Positions 7,287 through 13,852 of a stretch of DNA of 18,156 nt are shown one piece after another. The stretch covers positions 1 through 18,156 of the forward strand of contig ONPE01000007.1 in assembly GCA_900319615.1 (NCBI GenBank), given 5' to 3'. The DNA comes from an uncultured Eubacteriales bacterium. Lineage in GTDB: Bacteria; Bacillota; Clostridia; Oscillospirales; Acutalibacteraceae. The notes under the pieces were generated by a model. The model was not told where the DNA came from, searched no databases, and worked only from the letters and a program-made list of their open reading frames with translations. The position numbers and the translations under genes are program-made. Numbering within the stretch: position 1 is the first letter of the stretch; each line of letters begins with the position of its first letter.

Positions 7287-7316
7287 AAGGCTGCCGAGAA
7301 GGGCAGCCTTTTCTTA
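7287..7316 (+). terminator. Bidirectional intrinsic terminator between acpP and the dockerin gene
   Basis: AAGGCTGCC (7287-7295) pairs perfectly with GGCAGCCTT (7302-7310) around a 6-nt loop. TTCTT follows on the plus strand, and five A before the stem give TTTTT on the minus strand. It lies between convergent genes ending at 7273 and 7337, so it can serve both. Confidence 0.85.
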
Positions 7317-7336
7317 TGTGTTGATTCGATTTGATA

Positions 7337-8473
7337 TTATACGAGCTCGCCGATACGGTATCTCACGCTCATATCAGCCAGATACATCTGGATATATGTA
7401 GCGTCGAGTATCTCGAGCCTGCCGTTGTTATCCACGTCGCCGTGCATGAGGGTCGAATCGGACAGCCCCGTGGCAATCTTGGCGCAATAGCGGCGGATGT
7501 ATGTGGGGTCGCGCATATCTATCCTGCTGTCGCCGTTAGCGTCGCCGAGGATGTACCGTGCAGGCTGTGTGGGCCTTGTAGTAGGAGCTGCGGTGGGCTT
7601 GACTGTGGGCGGCTGTGTGGGTCTGGTCGTCGGGGGATTTGTAGGTCTCACCGTGGGAGGATTCGTCGGTCTTACTGTCGGAGGATTGGTTGGTCTTACC
7701 GTAGGCGCAGCTGTGGGTTTGACCGTAGGAGCTGCGGTAGGCTTGGATGTAGGAGCAGCCGTGGGCTTGGCTGTGGGAGCTGCGGTAGGTGCGACTGTAG
7801 GAGCAGCGGTGGGCTTGGATGTCGGTGCTGCGGTAGGTGCGGCTGTAGGAGCAGCCGTAGGCTTGACCGTAGGAGCCGCGGTAGGCTCAACGGGCTCAGG
7901 GTCGCTGAGGGTGTATCTCATGGAGAAATTGTCGATCTTGATAACGCCCTTATCAATGATCCTTGTGAGCATTTCGTCAGCATAAGCCAGCGTGGTGATC
8001 GAGTTATTGATCGAAGCGCTGCCCGGGGCGATAACAGTGTAGTGAGATACGATCAGCTTGGCATCGTCGCTGTCAAAAGGAAAAGCGTCGGGGTCGAAGT
8101 CGGGGGTGGACGCGTTATAGGATATCTTGCCGTCCAGCTTACCGTTAGCGGTGGTTTTGTTCTTTGTAACGGGGAACATAGCGGGGAGGTCGGAGATCAT
8201 ACCGCTGGATTCTTTATATTCGTCGGCGAGCTTCAGTATATCTGAGCTATAAGTCTGATCTGCTTTAAGAGAACCGATGGTGCCGATCCTTGAGGTATTA
8301 AGATACACGGTGACCTCAAAGGTCTCGCCGACCGTGTATGTCTCGGTCGTGATGAGGTTGCCTTTGATATCGTACAGAGAAACGGCGGCGGTGTTGCCGG
8401 CTGCGGAAAAAACGACCGCTGTAGCAGACAATACCATGATGAGCGCAAGTATGAGGCTAAGGAACTTTTTCAT
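7337..8473 (-). CDS. Secreted cohesin-like/dockerin protein with PT-rich linker
   Basis: A 378-residue exported protein. Residues 1-25 are a signal peptide (MKK, hydrophobic LSLILALIMVLSATAVV). Residues 26-190 form a beta-rich domain with GETFEVTVYLN and IGSLKADQTYSSDILKL, resembling a cohesin or related carbohydrate-surface fold. Residues 191-304 are an almost pure PTAAPT/PTVRPTNPP linker. Residues 305-370 are a type I dockerin with two calcium-binding repeats, GDANGDSRIDMRD and GDVDNNGRLEILD, each followed by TYI plus a helix. Dockerins plug into cohesins of a cellulosome or cell-surface scaffold. No catalytic domain is present, so this may be a structural or adaptor component. Start: AAGGAGGA lies 7 nt upstream of the ATG. 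Dockerin certain, N-terminal domain tentative. Confidence 0.85.
   Translation of the reverse strand: MKKFLSLILALIMVLSATAVVFSAAGNTAAVSLYDIKGNLITTETYTVGETFEVTVYLNTSRIGTIGSLKADQTYSSDILKLADEYKESSGMISDLPAMFPVTKNKTTANGKLDGKISYNASTPDFDPDAFPFDSDDAKLIVSHYTVIAPGSASINNSITTLAYADEMLTRIIDKGVIKIDNFSMRYTLSDPEPVEPTAAPTVKPTAAPTAAPTAAPTSKPTAAPTVAPTAAPTAKPTAAPTSKPTAAPTVKPTAAPTVRPTNPPTVRPTNPPTVRPTNPPTTRPTQPPTVKPTAAPTTRPTQPARYILGDANGDSRIDMRDPTYIRRYCAKIATGLSDSTLMHGDVDNNGRLEILDATYIQMYLADMSVRYRIGELV
7562..7903 (-). repeat. In-gene tandem repeat coding for the Pro-Thr linker
   Basis: A run of 12-bp and related units codes for PTAAPT, PTVKPTAAPT, PTSKPTAAPT and three successive PTVRPTNP blocks. It is in frame inside the dockerin gene. 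Such tracts change length easily by slippage, and the unit variation (AAP on the N-terminal side, RPTNPP on the C-terminal side) shows two expansion zones. Confidence 0.85.
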
Positions 8474-8507
8474 ACAGATTCCTCCTTGGTTTTTATAGTT
8501 ACATTAA

Positions 8508-8536
8508 ATTATACCATGCCGCGCCTCGTCATGCAA
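8508..8536 (-). promoter_or_regulatory. Promoter of the dockerin gene
   Basis: On the minus strand TTGCAT (8531-8536), a 17-bp spacer, and TATAAT (8508-8513) preceded by TGG (extended -10). The start point near 8501 leaves a leader of about 28 nt containing the AAGGAGGA ribosome site. Confidence 0.75.
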
Positions 8537-8777
8537 TCCAAAAAACGTACAGGATATTTATGCATATTAGACAAACCCCGGCAGTCTTACCAATGATACG
8601 AGGAACATGAAAAATCCCATATATCCGCAGATATATCTTGATAATCCCAATATTATGTGATAGAATCAAAATCGGAGTCGATATATGCCGATAACGGCAG
8701 AATATCGCAATAATTTTCCATCTACAAATTTCCCCCGATATCAGCCCTTGCAGCAGGTATAATAATACCATAAAACC
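8537..8777. other. AT-rich divergent intergenic region
   Basis: Between the dockerin promoter and the yqzL ribosome site I see no gene. A perfect TATAAT (8758-8763) sits at a suitable distance to start transcription of yqzL-recO near 8770, but no good -35 precedes it. The stretch 8620-8720 is rich in ATAT/GATA with several short ATATATC/GATATAT-type palindromes and no clear function. An open reading frame on the minus strand here has no ribosome site or family resemblance. Confidence 0.4.
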
Positions 8778-8793
8778 AAAGGGGCTGATACCT

Positions 8794-8955
8794 GTGAAAG
8801 ATGAAAAAGACGCGTGGAACTCGTTTGTCAAAAGCGGCAGCGTGATGGACTACCTGCAGTACAAATCCGCCCAGCACGCGGCAGACGGTCAAAAAGAGGC
8901 AAAAGATGAAGTTCAAGACCAAGGGACTGGTGATCAGAGAACAGAATATCGGTGA
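8794..8955 (+). CDS. yqzL: YqzL-family small protein
   Basis: A 53-residue protein starting at GTG 8794 with ribosome site AAAGGGG (8778-8784). Its N-terminal half, WNSFVKSGSVMDYLQYK, matches what I know of the YqzL family (W..F..TG.v..YLl.K), small Firmicutes proteins of unknown function coded just before recO. The C-terminal half is charged and low-complexity (QKEAKDEVQDQGTGDQ), and it overlaps the first 50 nt of recO in another frame. The position, in front of recO, supports the call strongly. It is too short for most gene finders and could be missed. Confidence 0.75.
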   Translation: MKDEKDAWNSFVKSGSVMDYLQYKSAQHAADGQKEAKDEVQDQGTGDQRTEYR

Positions 8956-9673
8956 ACGCGACAAGCTGGTATGGGTCTTGACAGAGAGCCACGGCATCCT
9001 GCGCGCCTTCGCAAGGGGCGCGAAGAACATCAAAAGCCCTAAGTGCGCCGGCACGGGGCTTTTGTCGTATTCCGATCTCTCGATCTTCGAAGGCAGGGAC
9101 AGCTACAGCATCGACGAGGCTGTCTCTATAGAGCAGTTCACCGGGCTGCACAGGGATATCGAGAAGCTGGCGCTGGCGCAGTACTTCTGCGAGCTGTGTC
9201 TGAACCTCTGCCCGTCCGGTCAGGAGGCTGCGGAGCAGCTCAGGCTGACGCTGAACTCGCTGTATCTTCTCTCTGCAGGCAAGCGGCCGCCCTTACAGAT
9301 AAAGCTGTGCTTCGAGATGAGGCTGATCGCCATGACCGGCTATATGCCCGATCTCGTGATGTGCGCCGGCTGCGGAGTGTATGAGGCGCAGGAGATGGTC
9401 TTCGTGCCGAACACCGGTCAGCTGTGGTGCGCAAGGTGCGCCGCCGAACACGGCATAACCGGCGCGAGGCTGCCTATAGCGGCGGTGACAGCGCTAAGAC
9501 ACACCGTATACGCCGACTTTGACAAGCTGTTCTCCTTCACGCTTAAGGAAGAGCTGTTAGAACCGCTCTCGCTCGCGTCAGAGCGCTACGTAGCGCACAT
9601 GACCCAAAAGGATTATCCGACCCTGCAATTTTATAAGAGTATAAGAAGCTCGCTGAACGAGGCTTCCCCTTGA
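8906..9673 (+). CDS. recO: DNA repair protein RecO
   Basis: RecO loads RecA on SSB-coated single-stranded DNA with RecR and anneals strands in recombinational repair. At 255 residues it is full length. The N-terminal OB-fold opens with KGLVIREQNIGERDKLVWVL; the C-terminal part holds a four-cysteine zinc site, CAGC (153-156) and CARC (175-178). AAGAGG (8894-8899) precedes the ATG at 8906, inside the yqzL coding sequence, so translation is likely coupled. The last codons (E-A-S-P-stop) fall in a family 2 repeat (GGCTTCCCCTTGA, 9661-9673), so the very C-terminus was probably set by that insertion. Confidence 0.95.
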   Translation: MKFKTKGLVIREQNIGERDKLVWVLTESHGILRAFARGAKNIKSPKCAGTGLLSYSDLSIFEGRDSYSIDEAVSIEQFTGLHRDIEKLALAQYFCELCLNLCPSGQEAAEQLRLTLNSLYLLSAGKRPPLQIKLCFEMRLIAMTGYMPDLVMCAGCGVYEAQEMVFVPNTGQLWCARCAAEHGITGARLPIAAVTALRHTVYADFDKLFSFTLKEELLEPLSLASERYVAHMTQKDYPTLQFYKSIRSSLNEASP

Positions 9674-9877
9674 AGTGATCCCCCCCTTGGGGGAGGTGTC
9701 GCGAAGCGACAGAGGGGTGCCGTCTCAGGCTGAGGAAAAGCTTTCACCTCACGGCGACTGATGAGGTGTTTAGATGCACCTCAACGTGTTAATCTGACTC
9801 TCTTTGCAAACAAAGATGTCAACACCTCATCCGGCTCGGCAAAGCCGGGCCACCTTCCCCTCAAGAGGAAGGCTTTA
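9661..9877. repeat. Composite palindromic repeat, family 2, between recO and mutS2
   Basis: A gene-free element with outer ends GGCTTCCCCTTGA (9661) and TCAAGAGGAAGGC (9861-9873), roughly inverted. Inside are an 11-bp perfect inverted pair GATGAGGTGTT (9760-9770)/AACACCTCATC (9821-9831), the hairpin GGCTCGGC-aaa-GCCGGGCC (9833-9851) and the hairpin CCTTCC/GGAAGG (9853-9872). The first 85 bp (9661-9745) recur inverted at 15752-15835 at about 90% identity. It supplies the recO stop and ends 4 nt before the mutS2 ribosome site (AAGGA, 9882). Confidence 0.8.
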
Positions 9878-9893
9878 ACTTAAGGACAAAACC

Positions 9894-12245
9894 ATGATGA
9901 ACAGACATTACAGAACACTTGAACTGGACAAGATACTCGAGATGCTCAAAGAAGAGACCTCGATAGAAGAAGCGGGCGAGCTTGCGCTTGCCGTAGAGCC
10001 GCAGTATAGCCTCGATAAAGCTCAGGAGCTGCTCACGCAGACCGAGGACGCGCATATGCTGATCGGTCGCTTCGGCGCGCCGTCCTTCGGCGGTATATCG
10101 AACGTGACCAATCCCCTGCGCCGTGCGGAGGCAAGCGGCTGCCTGAACACCTCGGAGCTGCTCTCTGTCGCACGCGCCCTGCGAGTCATCAAGGGCGTGC
10201 GGGACTGGCACGCGCACTGCTCGGGCGTGAGCACCTCGCTGGACGGTTACTTCCGCACGCTGTACACTAACCCGAACCTCAGCGACCGCATAACATCGTG
10301 CATAATCGGCGCTGACGAGATATCCGACGGCGCCTCGCGCGAGCTCGCGGACATCCGCCGCAGGATGCGCATAGCCGCGTCAAAGGCGCGCGAGACCCTC
10401 GAGAAGATCATCCGGTCGTCTACATATCAGAAGTATCTGCAGGAGGCTATCATCACCCAGCGCGACGGGCGCTATGTGGTGCCGGTCAAGCAGGAGTTCC
10501 GCTCTCAGGTAGCGGGACTCGTCCACGATACCTCGTCATCAGGCTCGACGGTATTCATCGAGCCGATGGGCGTAGTCAACGCGAACAACGATATCCGCGT
10601 CTTAAAGGGCGAGGAAGAGAAAGAGATAGAGCGCATACTCTTCGAGCTCAGCGGTATGTGCGCCGGCTGCGCCTCGGAGATAATCGAGAGCTACAAAACT
10701 CTCGTCGAGCTGAACCTGATATTCGCTAAGGCGCATCTCGCGTACAGGATGAAGGCGGTGCGCCCCGTGATGAACGACGAGGGCGTCATCGACCTCAAAG
10801 CGGCGAGGCACCCGCTTATCCCCAAGGATAAGGTCGTGCCCACGGACATCAGACTCGGCGAGGACTTCGATACCCTCGTCATCACCGGCCCCAACACCGG
10901 CGGCAAGACCGTGTGTCTGAAGACCCTCGGTCTGCTCACTCTGATGGCTATGTGCGGTTTGATGGTGCCCGCGGGCGACAACTCGCGCCTGTCGGTGTTC
11001 AGACGGGTGCTCGTAGATATAGGCGACGAGCAGAGCATAGAGCAGAGCCTCTCGACCTTCTCGGCGCACATCACCAACATCATCGGCATCATCAAGCTGG
11101 CGAACCGCTCGACGTTAGCGGTGATAGACGAGCTCGGAGCCGGCACCGACCCCGTAGAGGGCGCGGCTCTGGCTGTAGCCATACTCGAAAAGCTGCGCGA
11201 GCGCGGAGCTAAGATCGCCGCCACCACCCACTACTCGGAGCTCAAGGAATACGCTCTCAAGACCCCGGGGGTTGAGAACGGCTGCTGTGAGTTCGACGTC
11301 ACCACCCTGCGCCCGACGTACAAGCTGCTGATCGGCGTACCGGGCAAGAGCAACGCCTTCGCCATCAGCAAGAGGCTGGGCATGGAGGACGATGTGATAG
11401 ACAGGGCGCGTATACTGACCTCCGCCGAGAGCAGACAGTTCGAGAACGTCGTCGAGAGCCTTGAGATCAGCCGCAGGGAGCTCGCCGACGAGCTGGAGAG
11501 AGCGCGTCAGGCTACCCTCGACGCACAGCAGAAGCAGGCTCAGGCCGAGAAGGAGCTCGAGCGCGCAAAGACCGAGGCTAAGCGCGAGGTCGACATGGCT
11601 AAGCACAAAGCGCAGGAGCTTGCGGCAAAGACTCGCGCGCAGGCGTACGCCATCATCGACGAGCTCGAACAGGCGAAGAAGAACAGCAAATACGACGCCG
11701 AGCAAAAATCAAAGTTCAAAACGGGGATGAAGGCTCTTGAAGAGACCGCCGACCCGATCAAGGAGAGCGAGAAGAGCGACTACAAACTGCCGCGCGAGCT
11801 CAAACCCGGCGACAACGTGCTAATCTTCGACATAGATAAAAAGGCTGTCGTCCTCGAAAAGCCCGAGAAGGACAGCGTGCTCGTGCAGGCGGGCATAATT
11901 AAAACGAGAGTCAAGCTGAACAACCTGCGTCTGCTTGAAGACGAAAAGGTCACCGTACCCAAGCGCAGAGAGCGCACCGTGACCAAGGATGTAAAATCTC
12001 TCGCCAAGACCGAGATAGATGTGCGCGGTCAGACGGCAGAGGAAGCCGTAATGAGCGTGGATTCTGCTATAGACTCGTGTATGCTGAGCAACATCCATAT
12101 GCTGACTGTAATCCACGGCAAGGGCACGGGCGTTCTGCGCTCGCGGATACAGAACTATCTTAGACATCACAAGGCTGTCAAGAGCTTCCGCCTCGGCACC
12201 TTCGGCGAGGGCGAGAGCGGCGTGACCATCGTTGAATTAAAATAA
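9894..12245 (+). CDS. mutS2: MutS2 (ribosome-rescue/recombination ATPase with Smr nuclease domain)
   Basis: A 783-residue MutS2, the usual length. The core and lever region (about 1-310) is followed by the ATPase with Walker A GPNTGGKT (332-339) and Walker B LAVIDELGAGTDP (Glu413), then a long coiled coil (about 515-620, ELERARQATLDAQQKQAQAE and on), a small beta linker (LKPGDNVLIFDIDKKAVVL) and a C-terminal Smr domain from DVRGQ (709) with HGKGTGVLR. No MutS mismatch-reading N-terminal domain is present. The family is known to restrain recombination and, in Bacillus, to bind and split collided ribosomes. ATG at 9894 or 9897; ribosome site AAGGA at 9882-9886 favours 9894. It stands alone between repeats and a lipoprotein gene. 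Confidence 0.96.
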   Translation: MMNRHYRTLELDKILEMLKEETSIEEAGELALAVEPQYSLDKAQELLTQTEDAHMLIGRFGAPSFGGISNVTNPLRRAEASGCLNTSELLSVARALRVIKGVRDWHAHCSGVSTSLDGYFRTLYTNPNLSDRITSCIIGADEISDGASRELADIRRRMRIAASKARETLEKIIRSSTYQKYLQEAIITQRDGRYVVPVKQEFRSQVAGLVHDTSSSGSTVFIEPMGVVNANNDIRVLKGEEEKEIERILFELSGMCAGCASEIIESYKTLVELNLIFAKAHLAYRMKAVRPVMNDEGVIDLKAARHPLIPKDKVVPTDIRLGEDFDTLVITGPNTGGKTVCLKTLGLLTLMAMCGLMVPAGDNSRLSVFRRVLVDIGDEQSIEQSLSTFSAHITNIIGIIKLANRSTLAVIDELGAGTDPVEGAALAVAILEKLRERGAKIAATTHYSELKEYALKTPGVENGCCEFDVTTLRPTYKLLIGVPGKSNAFAISKRLGMEDDVIDRARILTSAESRQFENVVESLEISRRELADELERARQATLDAQQKQAQAEKELERAKTEAKREVDMAKHKAQELAAKTRAQAYAIIDELEQAKKNSKYDAEQKSKFKTGMKALEETADPIKESEKSDYKLPRELKPGDNVLIFDIDKKAVVLEKPEKDSVLVQAGIIKTRVKLNNLRLLEDEKVTVPKRRERTVTKDVKSLAKTEIDVRGQTAEEAVMSVDSAIDSCMLSNIHMLTVIHGKGTGVLRSRIQNYLRHHKAVKSFRLGTFGEGESGVTIVELK

Positions 12246-12279
12246 GGCAGCACCGCTGATCAATGCGATAATGCCTTAT
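12242..12279 (+). terminator. Weak hairpin after mutS2
   Basis: ATAAGGCA (12242-12249, overlapping the stop codon) can pair with TGCCTTAT (12272-12279) across a 22-nt loop. No T-run follows, only ATAATTAG, so termination would be weak. The rest of the gap to 12366 is AT-rich and holds the AAGGGG ribosome site of the next gene, with no convincing promoter. Confidence 0.25.
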
Positions 12280-12366
12280 AATTAGTTCAACAAAGTATTG
12301 CGGAAACAGACCGATAATAATTTGTCGAGTTTTAGAATCCGGCAAAATACATACAAGGGGTAAACA

Positions 12367-13188
12367 GTGAAAAGGGTTTTGATCATCTTACTTTTAGCAG
12401 CCCTTACCCTGAGCGGCTGCGCGAATCCCGTCGTTTCCACGCCCGACGAGGCGACCTTTGACGAAGCGACGGCTGATCAGGCGACAAAGGACGAGGCTAC
12501 CCTGCCTCCTACTCAGCCTCCCACCGAGCCGCCGACTCTCGACGAGCTGGCGCAGGCTGAGTACGACAAAATACTGAGCACCGAGCTTAAGGAAGATATC
12601 TTCGTGATTGACGACGTATCTGCAGAGCAGCAGTATCCCGATCTGCAGGCGGCGTGCGAGGCTATGGCGCTCACGGCGGCGATCAACCACTTCGGCTACG
12701 ATATCGACCGCTACGCCATCGTCGACGACTATCTTGAATACAGCGGCGACTGCGTGACCGGCTACTGCGGCGACCCTCACTACTTCTATGAGGGCGCGGG
12801 CATCTTCCCTCCCGGGATGGTGACCACGGTGTGGAACTTTGTCGACGACACCGACGCAGAGCTGTATCCCTTCGACACCACGGGGCTCTCTATGGACGAG
12901 CTGTACCGCTTCGTGCAGGCGGGCTGTCCCGTGCTTATCTGGACGACCTACGACCGCGGTATGCCGTACTTTGACGGCGGCACCGAGTATAATGACACGT
13001 GGTATCCGTGGTTCGATACAGAGCACTGCGTGTGTCTGTACGGCTACGACGTCGAGGACGACGAGGTGAAGATCGCCGACTCGTGGTACGGCACCGAGGA
13101 ATGGGAGAGCTCAGGCCGCTTTGAGGACGTATACGACGAGATCGGGCGCTTTTCGATGGTGCTGATGGATACATCAAAGCTGAGGTGA
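12367..13188 (+). CDS. Lipoprotein with C39-like peptidase domain
   Basis: A 273-residue lipid-anchored surface protein. The signal peptide ends in lipobox LSGC with Cys18 as the lipidated residue. Residues 27-60 form a disordered stalk with repeated EAT units (DEAT-FDEAT-ADQAT-KDEAT) and PPTQPPTEPP. The remainder resembles the papain-like C39-type peptidases: QYPDLQAACEAMALTAAINH places a Cys97 nucleophile with upstream Gln, EHCVCLYGYD gives His220, and IADSW gives Asp238. The domain is very acidic and has extra cysteines (C130, C134, C187, C221, C223). The start is GTG, with AAGGGG 8 nt upstream. Its substrate is unknown; a cell-wall or peptide-processing role is a guess. The next gene starts 4 nt later. 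Confidence 0.75.
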   Translation: MKRVLIILLLAALTLSGCANPVVSTPDEATFDEATADQATKDEATLPPTQPPTEPPTLDELAQAEYDKILSTELKEDIFVIDDVSAEQQYPDLQAACEAMALTAAINHFGYDIDRYAIVDDYLEYSGDCVTGYCGDPHYFYEGAGIFPPGMVTTVWNFVDDTDAELYPFDTTGLSMDELYRFVQAGCPVLIWTTYDRGMPYFDGGTEYNDTWYPWFDTEHCVCLYGYDVEDDEVKIADSWYGTEEWESSGRFEDVYDEIGRFSMVLMDTSKLR

Positions 13189-13192
13189 CAGG

Positions 13193-13663
13193 ATGTTCAG
13201 GGATATGAGACGCTTCAAACAGAAGCTTACAGAATCGGAATGTGAGGCCGTGCTGCAAAAGCAAAAGCGCGGCGTGCTCGCGGTGCTCGGCGACGGAGGT
13301 TATCCGTACACGGTGCCGATGAACTACATATACGACAACGGCTGCATCTATTATCATTCGGCTGTCGAGGGACACAAGCTCGACGCCGTAAGAGCGTACG
13401 ACAAGGGCTCGTTCAACGTGCTCAGCGATGGCGAGCTCACGGATGACGGCTGGTCGTACAGTTTTCTCAGCGTGACCGCCTTCGGCAGGCTGAGGATCCT
13501 CACCGACGAATCGGAGCGGATCGAAAAGCTCAGGCTTTTGGGTCAAAAATACTTCCCGACCGCAGAGATGGTCGAGAGCGATATAGAGAAGAACGCGCGC
13601 CGCTGCGCCGTGATAGAGCTGCGCATAGAGCACCTCTCAGGCAAGCGCGTGCATGAGCGGTAA
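13193..13663 (+). CDS. Pyridoxamine 5'-phosphate oxidase-like flavin-binding protein (NimA-like)
   Basis: A 156-residue split-barrel flavoprotein of the PNPOx-like superfamily, in the branch that includes 5-nitroimidazole resistance (Nim) proteins. Marks: GVLAVLGDGGYPYTVPMNYIY (20 residues of it: VLAVLGDGGYPYTVPMNYIY) near the N-terminus, then IYYHSAVEGHKLDAVRAY, whose HSAxEGHKLD is diagnostic, and a closing AVIELRIEHLSGK. The substrate cannot be read from the sequence; PNPOx activity itself is unlikely in this branch. The start is ATG 13193 with GAGG at 13182-13185; ATG 13205 is an alternative. It lies 4 nt after the lipoprotein gene and is probably co-transcribed. Confidence 0.85.
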   Translation: MFRDMRRFKQKLTESECEAVLQKQKRGVLAVLGDGGYPYTVPMNYIYDNGCIYYHSAVEGHKLDAVRAYDKGSFNVLSDGELTDDGWSYSFLSVTAFGRLRILTDESERIEKLRLLGQKYFPTAEMVESDIEKNARRCAVIELRIEHLSGKRVHER

Positions 13664-13668
13664 AAAAT

Positions 13669-13722
13669 CCTCCCTTTCCTAAGGTAGGTGGGTCGGAGCT
13701 TGCCCCGACCCGGAGGGTTACC
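13669..13722. repeat. CCTCCC-type palindromic repeat, family 3, copy 1
   Basis: CCTCCCTTTCCTAAGGTAGG opens the element, followed by the hairpin GGGTCGG-agcttgc-CCCGACCC and closing GGAGGGTTACC. It starts 5 nt after the stop of the flavoprotein gene. The same layout (stem 1, stem 2, GGAGGGTT) recurs at 15686-15744 and, inverted, at 13769-13814. Confidence 0.7.
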
Positions 13723-13768
13723 ATGCAGGGCGTTTTTTTCCTGTGCACATTTGATGTGTAATATTTTT

Positions 13769-13814
13769 CAACCCTCAGTCTGCTTCGCAGACAGCTCCCT
13801 TAGAAAAGGGAGCC
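13769..13814. repeat. CCTCCC-type palindromic repeat, family 3, copy 2 (inverted)
   Basis: CAACCCTC, the hairpin GTCTGC-ttc-GCAGAC (13778-13792) and the hairpin CTCCCTT-agaa-AAGGGAG (13795-13812) are the reverse of copies 1 and 3. It faces copy 1 across about 46 bp that include a T-run (13733-13739) and an AT-rich tract. It ends 26 nt before the uvrC ribosome site. Confidence 0.7.
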
Positions 13815-13852
13815 TTATTTACAACAGCGAATAAACAACAGGAGGTGAAAAG

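Noticed and set aside
7562..7903. Short regularly spaced repeats that might be taken for a CRISPR array
   Set aside because: The units are in frame and encode Pro-Thr linker residues between two protein domains; there are no unique spacers of constant length and no cas genes.
7331..8245. Plus-strand frame rich in Cys/Gly/Arg, resembling a repeat protein
   Set aside because: It is the antisense of the Pro-Thr repeat and dockerin coding sequence, which has its own promoter, ribosome site and signal peptide.
8529..8831. Minus-strand 100-codon frame with hydrophobic residues
   Set aside because: It lies across AT-rich intergenic DNA and the yqzL start, has no ribosome site, and its hydrophobicity follows from base composition.
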